Shown in pieces: positions 1-5,174 of a stretch of DNA of 7,713 bases. The DNA lies in assembly GCA_031119515.1 (NCBI GenBank), contig JAVHXR010000087.1, positions 1 through 7,713 of the forward strand, written 5' to 3'. Under the pieces are notes generated by a model, which was not told the origin of the DNA, did no database searches, and was given only the letters and a program-made list of their open reading frames with translations. The position numbers and the translations under genes are program-made. Source of the DNA: Propionicimonas sp. (GTDB lineage Bacteria; Actinomycetota; Actinomycetes; Propionibacteriales; Propionibacteriaceae). Numbering within the stretch: position 1 is the stretch's first letter; each line of letters starts with the position of its first letter.

Positions 1-2107
1 CGCCCCCCCAGCGGCGCGCAATCTCGCGGCGCAGCGCCGGCGGATCTACACCTCCGACCGCGAGAGCTACGTGCGCGAGGAGGACGGCACCGCCCTGTTC
101 GAGCGCGACGCCTTCGCCTTCCAGGCCGCGCGGCGGCTGGCCGTCCTGGACGCCGAGCACGAGGGGCTGGTGTTCGGGCGCCTGGACAACACCGACGGCG
201 ACACCAGCTACATCGGCCGGATCGGCGTCCGGGACGAGGAGTACGAGCCCCTGGTCGTGGACTGGAGGGCACGCGCGGCCGAGCCGTTCTACCGTGCCAC
301 CGCCACCGACCCGATGGGCGTCGTCCGGCGCCGGGTGCTGCGCTGCCGCAACGACAAGGTGACAGGGATCGAGGACGACCTGCTCGACGCCTCCGGGCAG
401 CGCGACCTGGTGATCATCGGCGAGGGCGCGCTGATGGCCTCGCTGAAGCGCGCCCGCGGGCACCGGATGCGCGACATCGTCGCCACCATCCAGGCCGAGC
501 AGGACGAGGCGATCCGGGCCGACCACACCGGCGTCACGGTGATCGCCGGCGGCCCCGGCACCGGCAAGACGGTCGTCGCGCTGCACCGGGCGGCGTACCT
601 GCTCTACTCCAACCGGCGCCGGTTCGAGCGCGGCGGGATCCTCGTCGTCGGCCCCAGCGCCCTGTTCATGAACTACATCGAACGGGTCCTGCCCTCCCTC
701 GGCGAGGACTCGGTCACCCTGCGGTCGATCGGTCAGGTGGCGGTCGACGCCGTCGGCTTCTCCAGCGACCTCCTCGACACCGCGGACGCGGCGGTCGTCA
801 AGGGCAGCCGCCGGATGCTGACGGTGCTGCGCCGGCTGGTCAACCTCCCGCTGGTCGAGGCCGGGGCCGGCGAGCCGCTGCTGCGGGTCACCGTCAAGGG
901 CGAGGTCCTCAGCCTCGACGCGGCGGCGCTCGGCCGGATCCGGCGCGACGTGCTCGGCCGGCTGAAGGCGAACGCCGGACGGGAGGCCGCGGCGTCCACC
1001 GTCCTGGCGGCGCTGTACGCCCAGCTGCCCGCAGAGCTGGGGATGGATCTGGACACCATGACCGAGCTTGTGACCTCGTCGGCGTCCTACCGGATGTTCC
1101 TGCAGGCGTGGTGGCCCGACCTGGAGGCCACCGTCGTACTTCGCCGGCTGGCCGACCCGCGGGTCGTCGCCCAGGTGGCCGAGGGCGTGCTCGACCCCGT
1201 CGAGCAGGCGGCCCTGGCGGCGGGGTTCACCGGTGACGGGTGGACGGTCGCCGACATGGCGCTGCTCGACGAGCTCGTCTCGATCCTCGGCGCCACCGCT
1301 CCGGAGGCCACCGACGAGCCGCTGGCGTTCCTGCCCGACGGCACCGAGGTGTCCGAGGTCGTCACCATGGCGGACCGGCTGGCGACGCCCGTTGAGCACG
1401 ACCCGAACCAGGATCCGCACGACACCTTCGCCCACCTGCTGGTCGATGAGGCCCAGGACCTGAGCCCGATGCAGTGGCGGATGCTCCGTCGTCGCGGCGC
1501 ACACTCCAGCTGGACGATCGTGGGCGACCCGGCGCAGAGCAGCTGGCCCGACGTGGCCGAGTCGCAGCACGCGCTCGAGGAGCTGGTGGGGAGCAACACC
1601 CATCGCACCTACCGGCTCTCGACCAACTATCGCAGCCCCTCGGAGGTGTTCGACCTCGCCGCGACGTACGTCCGGCGCGCCTTTCCCCAGGCGGACCTCC
1701 CGCTGGCCGTCCGCCAGACCGGCGTCGACCCGCTGCTGCTGAGCGTGGACGAGCCCGAGCTGCTGGCGCGGCTCGACGCCCAGGTCGCAGAGCTGGCCGG
1801 CCAGGTCGAGGGGACGATCGGGGTGATCCTGCCGCCGTCCCGGCTGCCGGGGGCCGCCGCCGCGGCAGCCGAGCTGCCGGGCTTCCGCAGCGCCGGCGAG
1901 CGGGTGGCGCTGATCTCGCCGCTGGGAGCGAAGGGGCTGGAGTACGACGGCGTCATCGTGGTGGCGCCGGACGAGATCGTGTCGGAGTCGCCCGGCGGCG
2001 AGCGCGTCCTCTACGTCGCCCTCACCCGGCCGACCCAGCGGCTGGTGACGATCGACCTCGGCGACGGCAGGTGGCGCGCCGGGCTGGATCCGGCGCCTGT
2101 TCGCTGA
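1..2107 (+). CDS. helD: HelD-type RNA polymerase recycling ATPase/helicase, 5' end outside the window
   Basis: UvrD/Rep-like superfamily 1 ATPase of the HelD family. These proteins bind RNA polymerase and use ATP to free it from stalled or non-productive complexes; actinobacterial HelR members also give rifampicin tolerance. The frame is open from base 2 with no stop, and the 23 codons before the first GTG (71) read as HelD-like sequence, so the true start lies upstream and the N-terminal coiled coil is probably cut off. Visible in order: family signatures LVFGRLD (167-187) and VVDWRA (254-271); Walker A GGPGTGKT (548-571); a long HelD-specific insert; Walker B LLVDEAQD (1436-1459); IVGDPAQ (1517-1537); TYRLSTNYRS (1607-1636); GAKGLEYD (1925-1948); and the C-terminal motif LYVALTRPTQRL (2009-2044). 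An acidic patch (EHDPNQDPHD, 1394-1423) sits just before Walker B. The usual DWRAP reads DWRAR here. About 702 residues are visible, so probably only some tens are missing. Family certain; HelD versus HelR subtype unresolved. Confidence 0.93.
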   Translation, partial: APPAARNLAAQRRRIYTSDRESYVREEDGTALFERDAFAFQAARRLAVLDAEHEGLVFGRLDNTDGDTSYIGRIGVRDEEYEPLVVDWRARAAEPFYRATATDPMGVVRRRVLRCRNDKVTGIEDDLLDASGQRDLVIIGEGALMASLKRARGHRMRDIVATIQAEQDEAIRADHTGVTVIAGGPGTGKTVVALHRAAYLLYSNRRRFERGGILVVGPSALFMNYIERVLPSLGEDSVTLRSIGQVAVDAVGFSSDLLDTADAAVVKGSRRMLTVLRRLVNLPLVEAGAGEPLLRVTVKGEVLSLDAAALGRIRRDVLGRLKANAGREAAASTVLAALYAQLPAELGMDLDTMTELVTSSASYRMFLQAWWPDLEATVVLRRLADPRVVAQVAEGVLDPVEQAALAAGFTGDGWTVADMALLDELVSILGATAPEATDEPLAFLPDGTEVSEVVTMADRLATPVEHDPNQDPHDTFAHLLVDEAQDLSPMQWRMLRRRGAHSSWTIVGDPAQSSWPDVAESQHALEELVGSNTHRTYRLSTNYRSPSEVFDLAATYVRRAFPQADLPLAVRQTGVDPLLLSVDEPELLARLDAQVAELAGQVEGTIGVILPPSRLPGAAAAAAELPGFRSAGERVALISPLGAKGLEYDGVIVVAPDEIVSESPGGERVLYVALTRPTQRLVTIDLGDGRWRAGLDPAPVR
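2076..2096 (+). terminator. possible hairpin terminator at the 3' end of helD
   Basis: GCGCCGG and CCGGCGC form a perfect 7-bp GC stem around a 7-nt loop, ending 11 nt before the end of the helD stop codon. No T-tract follows, so as an intrinsic terminator it is weak. It may only slow transcription or be chance in GC-rich coding sequence. Confidence 0.25.
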
Positions 2108-2154
2108 CGTCCACGGTCGCCGTCTCGCCGCCCAGCCGCGCCCGGGGTGTCCGT

Positions 2155-2168
2155 TAGGGTGTCCGTCG
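2155..2168 (+). promoter_or_regulatory. leaderless promoter -10 box of metF
   Basis: TAGGGT (2155-2160) matches the actinobacterial -10 pattern TANNNT. Seven nt later comes GTG at 2168, so transcription would start at or next to the first base of the start codon. No Shine-Dalgarno sequence precedes either this GTG or the earlier in-frame GTG at 2147, and the 2147 start would place the -10 box inside the coding region. No clear -35 is seen. Confidence 0.6.
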
Positions 2169-3082
2169 TGCCAGGAAGCCCCGTCACGGACGCCAGCCCG
2201 ACCATCGCCGGCCTGCTCGCCGCCGGGACGCGTCCGACGATGTCGTTCGAGTTCTTCCCCCCCAGGGACGATCCGGGCCAGCAGCAGCTCCAGCAGGCGA
2301 TCGGGGAGCTCGAGCCGCTCCACCCCGACTTCGTCTCCGTCACCTACGGCGCCACCGGGTCCACCCGCAGCCGCACCATCGACGCGACCCGGATGATCAC
2401 CGCCCGCACCGGGTTCCGCACGATGGGGCACCTCACCTGCGTCAGCCAGTCCGAGGCCGAGGTGCGCGGCGCCATCGAGTCCTACGCCGAGGTCGGCATC
2501 CGGCACATCCTGGCCGTCCGCGGCGACCCGCCCGGCGGCCCGACGGCACCGTGGCACGCCCACCCCCATGGGTTGGCGAACGCCACCGAGCTGGTCCGGC
2601 TGGTCAAGGACACCGGTGACTTCTGTGTCGGCGTCGCCGCCTTCCCGGACGCCCACCCGGACCGTTCCGACGTCGACCTCGACGCGAGGGTGCTGGCGGA
2701 GAAGGAGCAGGCAGGGGCCGAGTTCGCGATCACCCAGCTGTTCTTCACCGCCGACGCCTACTTCCGGCTCGTCGAGCGGGTGCGGGCGCTCGGGTGCGAG
2801 CTGCCGATCGTCGCCGGCATCCAGCCGGTCACCAACCTGGCCCAGATCGAACGCTTCGCCACCTTCTCCGGGGCGGAGCTTCCGGCACCGATGGTGGAGC
2901 GGCTGCACGCCGTCGCCGACGACCCGGCCGCCGTCCGTTCGGTAGGGCTCGAGATCGCGACCGACCTGTGCGACCGTCTCCTGGCCGGCGGCGCTCCGGG
3001 GCTGCACTTCTTCACCCTCAACCGCTCGAAGGCGACGGCCGAGATCCTGGCCAACCTGCGCGCGATCCCGCCGCACGCGTAG
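2168..3082 (+). CDS. metF: 5,10-methylenetetrahydrofolate reductase (MetF)
   Basis: FAD-dependent cytosolic enzyme reducing 5,10-methylene-THF to 5-methyl-THF, the methyl donor for methionine synthesis. With the leaderless GTG at 2168 the product is 304 aa, close to the E. coli length. Conserved blocks: SFEFFPPRD with the catalytic Glu at residue 28; SVTYGATGSTR; GHLTCV; GIRHILAVRGDPP with Asp120 near the flavin; AITQLFF with Gln190 (E. coli Gln183 equivalent); VAGIQPVTNLAQ; and the C-terminal block GLHFFTLNRS. Glu28 and Asp120 fall at the same numbers as in the E. coli enzyme, which independently supports this start over the in-frame GTG at 2147 (7 residues longer). It is a TIM barrel with no fused C-terminal regulatory domain, as expected in bacteria. 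It lies 60 nt after helD but has its own promoter, so it is probably not simply an operon partner. No S-box or cobalamin riboswitch is visible upstream. Confidence 0.95.
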   Translation: MPGSPVTDASPTIAGLLAAGTRPTMSFEFFPPRDDPGQQQLQQAIGELEPLHPDFVSVTYGATGSTRSRTIDATRMITARTGFRTMGHLTCVSQSEAEVRGAIESYAEVGIRHILAVRGDPPGGPTAPWHAHPHGLANATELVRLVKDTGDFCVGVAAFPDAHPDRSDVDLDARVLAEKEQAGAEFAITQLFFTADAYFRLVERVRALGCELPIVAGIQPVTNLAQIERFATFSGAELPAPMVERLHAVADDPAAVRSVGLEIATDLCDRLLAGGAPGLHFFTLNRSKATAEILANLRAIPPHA

Positions 3083-3106
3083 CCCGCCCCCGGAGCGGCT
3101 ACCGCG
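3076..3106 (+). terminator. possible hairpin over the metF stop codon
   Basis: GTAGCC (3079-3084, containing the TAG stop) pairs with GGCTAC (3097-3102). Three more outer pairs, 3076-3078 with 3104-3106, form if C3103 is bulged. The loop is 12 nt and there is no T-tract. It is a candidate 3'-end structure in the 122-nt gap before idsA. The rest of the gap holds a weaker 5-bp hairpin (GCCGG/CCGGC, 3137-3154) and then the idsA promoter. Confidence 0.3.
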
Positions 3107-3192
3107 CGCCTGGCGTTCCGATCCGGTCGACACCGCGCCGGTCCGGGTTCCGGCCGCTGCCGCCCGAGCGCGTGCCACGCCGGGCCTGGCCC

Positions 3193-3205
3193 TAGGCTCG
3201 GGGCA
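3193..3205 (+). promoter_or_regulatory. leaderless promoter -10 box of idsA
   Basis: TAGGCT (3193-3198) fits TANNNT and is followed after 6 nt by the ATG at 3205, placing the transcription start on the start codon. No Shine-Dalgarno lies at usable spacing between the box and the ATG. No convincing -35 was found. The geometry matches that of metF and of the ThiE-family gene. Confidence 0.6.
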
Positions 3206-4305
3206 TGTTCGATCCCGCAGCTCCCCTGTCCGACGAGTTCCGGGCGGCGGTGGCGCGGGCCGTCTCCGACTTCCTGGCCGGGCAGCGGCAGGTGCTCGCG
3301 GGGATCGGGGACGGCGCCGCGCCGCTGGCCGACCTGGCCGAGGCGTTCACCGGCGGCGGCAAGCGGGTCCGGCCGGCCTTCTGCGCCTGGGGCTGGATCG
3401 CGGCTGCCGGGTACCCCGACGACCCGGAGTCGCTGGTGCGGGCAGCGGGCAGCCTCGACGTGCTCCACGTCAGCGCACTCGTCCACGACGACGTGATGGA
3501 CGCCTCCGACACCCGGCGCGGCCAACCCGCCGCCCACCGCCAGTTCGCAGCCCTCCACACCGCGCGTGGCCTGCGCGGAGACGCGGAGGCCTTCGGCCGT
3601 GGCGGTGCGATCCTGCTCGGCGACCTGCTGCTGGTGTGGTCGCAGGAGATGTTCCGCGGCAGCGGCCTGCCGCCGGAGGCGATCGCGCGGGCGATGCCGG
3701 TGATGGAGTCGGTCCTGACCGAGGTCACCACCGGGCAGTTCCTGGACATCCTCGCCCAGGCCCGCCCGGCCCTCGACGCCCGCACCGACCCCGGGCAGGT
3801 GATGGCGCAGGTGCGGCAGGTACTGGAGTACAAGACCGCGCGCTACACGGTGGTGCGGCCGCTCCAGATCGGTGCCGCGCTGGCCGGCGCGACCCCCGCG
3901 ACCCAGGCCGCGCTCGCCGGCTACGGCTCTGCCGTCGGACGCGCCTTCCAGCTCCGCGACGACATCCTCGGCGTCTTCGGCGACCCGGCCCTGACCGGCA
4001 AGCCCGCCGGGGACGACGTCAGGGAGGGCAAGCTCACGGCCCTGCTGGCGCATGCGCTGCGGGCCGCCGGGGAGTCGGACGCGCGGGAGCTGGCCGGACT
4101 GGCCGGGCGCAGCGACCTCACCGACGCCGAGATCGGGCGCGCCCGGGCGATCATCACCGGCACGGGGGCACTGGCCGCGGTGGAGCAGGAGATCTCCGAC
4201 GCCACCGCCGAGGCGCTCGCGGGGCTGACGAGTGCCCCGGTCACCGAGCCGGCGAGGGTCGCGCTGGCGAACCTCGCGCTGGCCGCCGCCGACCGGAGCG
4301 CCTGA
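3205..4305 (+). CDS. idsA: all-trans polyprenyl diphosphate synthase (FPP/GGPP synthase type, IdsA-like)
   Basis: Class I trans-prenyltransferase, condensing isopentenyl diphosphate onto allylic diphosphates to supply farnesyl/geranylgeranyl diphosphate for quinones, carotenoids and longer polyprenyls. The product is 366 aa, within the usual size of actinobacterial IdsA proteins. Motifs: GGGKRVRP (residues 50-57, substrate-binding Lys/Arg); first Asp-rich motif DDVMD (95-99) followed by TRRG; GDLLLVWSQ; QFLDILAQ; YKTARYT; and second Asp-rich motif DDILGVFGD (252-260), which binds Mg2+-diphosphate. All catalytic Asp residues are intact. Ser90 and Ala91, five and four residues before the first motif, are small rather than aromatic, which in this family usually allows a product longer than C15; GGPP is therefore the favoured but unproven product. 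The gene lies 122 nt after metF with its own leaderless promoter and converges on the next gene. Confidence 0.92.
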   Translation: MFDPAAPLSDEFRAAVARAVSDFLAGQRQVLAGIGDGAAPLADLAEAFTGGGKRVRPAFCAWGWIAAAGYPDDPESLVRAAGSLDVLHVSALVHDDVMDASDTRRGQPAAHRQFAALHTARGLRGDAEAFGRGGAILLGDLLLVWSQEMFRGSGLPPEAIARAMPVMESVLTEVTTGQFLDILAQARPALDARTDPGQVMAQVRQVLEYKTARYTVVRPLQIGAALAGATPATQAALAGYGSAVGRAFQLRDDILGVFGDPALTGKPAGDDVREGKLTALLAHALRAAGESDARELAGLAGRSDLTDAEIGRARAIITGTGALAAVEQEISDATAEALAGLTSAPVTEPARVALANLALAAADRSA

Positions 4306-4315
4306 GCAGCCTCAG
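4302..4315. terminator. small hairpin containing both convergent stop codons
   Basis: CTGAG (4302-4306) and CTCAG (4311-4315) form a 5-bp stem around the loop CAGC. The idsA stop (TGA, 4303-4305) and the opposite gene's stop (TCA on + strand, 4312-4314) lie in opposite arms. No T-tract flanks either side. A bidirectional terminator is possible, but two facing TGA codons give complementary triplets automatically, so the evidence is thin. Confidence 0.3.
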
Positions 4316-5028
4316 CCGCCGGAGGGACCGAGCGAGCCGAGGACGACCTGGTCCATCCCGGGGTCGTCCTTCCAGGACTGCGCCAACCGGGCGGCGAAGG
4401 ACGCCGCCGCTGCTGCCGGCTGGTCCGCGTCGGCGATCGCCCGTGACACCGCCACCCTGCGGGCGCCTGCCGCGAGCACCTCGTCGAGGTTGTCGAGGGT
4501 GATGCCGCCGACCGCGAACCACGGCTTGGCGGCCCGATCCCGCGCCGGCGCCCGGGTGGCCGCGTACTCGACCAGGTCGAGGCCGCCGGTGCCGAACAGG
4601 CCACCGACCACCGGACCCACCGTCAGGTAGTCGATGTCCGGGTCGGCCAGGGCGGCGTCCAGCTGCCGACGGGAGTGGCACGACCGTCCGATCTGGGCCC
4701 ACTGGTGGACGCTGCCGCGCGCCTGCACCGCAGACGGCCCCCGCTCCGACAACTGCAGCAGGTCCGCCTGCACCTCGCGCGCCAGGTCGAGGGAGTCGTA
4801 CAGCCCGAGCAGCGCCTTGCGTTCGGCAACCCGCCCGCGCACCGCCGCGAACCCCGCCGCGAGAGCGGCCGCTTCCGCCCTCGGGTCACGGAGCTGGACG
4901 ACGTCGACCCCGCCGCCGAGGACGGCAGCGACGAAGTCGGGCAGATCGCGGGCGTCCGGACGCAGGTCGGTGATCAGCAGCAGCCGCGCGAGCCGCATCC
5001 GGGTGGCGACGCCGAGCAGGACGGTCAC
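4312..5028 (-). CDS. thiE: ThiE/TenI-family protein, divergent thiamine phosphate synthase-like
   Basis: TIM-barrel protein of the thiamine phosphate synthase (ThiE)/TenI family, 238 aa from the leaderless GTG at 5028 (ATG at 4998 is a fallback). ThiE joins HMP diphosphate and thiazole phosphate to make thiamine phosphate. Family blocks present: LLLITD (residues 16-21), GGVDVVQLRD (39-48), IGRSCHS (113-119), DYLTVGP (133-139), PWFAVGGI (169-176), NLDEVLAAGARR (180-191). The match to actinobacterial ThiE is close in the second half. Several active-site positions differ: QLRDK reads QLRDP; the Asn-Asp-Arg motif reads LYDSL (76-80); the HLGQ metal/pyrophosphate motif reads LLQLSER (90-96); and the WPTPTK phosphate loop is replaced by a Gly-rich GPVVGGLFGTGG (138-149). 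It may therefore be a weak synthase, a TenI-like enzyme or a relative with another role. Unlike in Streptomyces, no thiO, thiS or thiG is adjacent. It converges with idsA and diverges from the kinase. Confidence 0.8.
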   Translation of the reverse strand: MTVLLGVATRMRLARLLLITDLRPDARDLPDFVAAVLGGGVDVVQLRDPRAEAAALAAGFAAVRGRVAERKALLGLYDSLDLAREVQADLLQLSERGPSAVQARGSVHQWAQIGRSCHSRRQLDAALADPDIDYLTVGPVVGGLFGTGGLDLVEYAATRAPARDRAAKPWFAVGGITLDNLDEVLAAGARRVAVSRAIADADQPAAAAASFAARLAQSWKDDPGMDQVVLGSLGPSGG

Positions 5029-5064
5029 GGGTACCACCCTAGGGCGGTTGTGGGAGTCTGCCCA
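5026..5064 (-). promoter_or_regulatory. leaderless promoter of the ThiE-family gene
   Basis: On the minus strand, -10 TAGGGT (complement of 5036-5041) is followed by 7 nt and then the GTG start (5028-5026). A possible -35, TGGGCA (complement of 5059-5064, 4 of 6 matches to TTGACA), lies 17 bp upstream of the -10. An earlier in-frame GTG at 5037 overlaps the -10 box itself and is unlikely to be used. No TPP riboswitch can fit, because the predicted transcript has no leader. Confidence 0.6.
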
Positions 5065-5082
5065 TGGGGCAGGGATACTCCC
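5052..5082. promoter_or_regulatory. nested inverted repeat in the divergent control region
   Basis: GGGAGT (5052-5057) directly abuts CTGCCC (5058-5063). The complementary arms are GGGCAG (5067-5072) and ACTCCC (5077-5082). Together they give 12 paired positions around an ATG loop, interrupted only by GGAT (5073-5076) on one side. The element overlaps the candidate -35 of the ThiE-family gene and lies about 64 bp upstream of the predicted kinase transcription start. It could be an operator for a dimeric regulator. No protein is assigned to it. Confidence 0.4.
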
Positions 5083-5092
5083 GGCGCGTCCG

Positions 5093-5122
5093 TCGACCCA
5101 ACTTGGAGCTGGCTCCTACAAT
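5093..5122 (+). promoter_or_regulatory. candidate promoter of the PASTA kinase gene
   Basis: -10 TACAAT (5117-5122), one base from TATAAT, lies 18 bp after a partial -35 TCGACC (5093-5098). The start would be near 5129, giving an mRNA leader of about 43 nt before the GTG at 5172. The spacer contains a small inverted repeat, GGAGC-TG-GCTCC (5105-5116). A second possible -10, TATCTT (5144-5149), could start transcription near 5156 and still keep the ribosome binding site. Confidence 0.5.
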
Positions 5123-5162
5123 CGTCGGCAGGTCTGGACGGCCTATCTTCCCCGACTGGTCC

Positions 5163-5174
5163 GGAGCCGAAGTG
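5163..5174 (+). promoter_or_regulatory. ribosome binding site that fixes the kinase start at GTG 5172
   Basis: GGAG (5163-5166) sits 5 nt before GTG 5172. The ATG at 5181 would be 14 nt away, too far. The in-frame ATG at 5064 has no Shine-Dalgarno, would add 36 residues unlike any kinase N-terminus, and would begin upstream of the predicted promoter. Confidence 0.6.

Noticed and set aside
71..73. GTG at 71 as the helD start
   Set aside because: The frame is open upstream to the window edge with HelD-like sequence, and there is no Shine-Dalgarno or leaderless promoter at 71.
1853..1888. Ala-rich GC repeat in helD as a simple-sequence tract
   Set aside because: It encodes a short Pro-Gly-Ala linker in frame with mixed Ala codons, not a slippage-prone repeat.
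2758..4053. 431-codon minus-strand open frame opposite metF and idsA
   Set aside because: It is shadow coding: the + strand carries complete MetF and prenyltransferase motifs throughout.
5064..5171. N-terminal extension of the kinase from ATG 5064
   Set aside because: This ATG is the loop of an inverted repeat, has no ribosome binding site, and the 36 added residues resemble no kinase; GGAG five nt before GTG 5172 fits far better.
5029..5171. TPP riboswitch upstream of the ThiE-family gene
   Set aside because: The predicted transcript is leaderless and no THI-box core was recognised on the minus strand.
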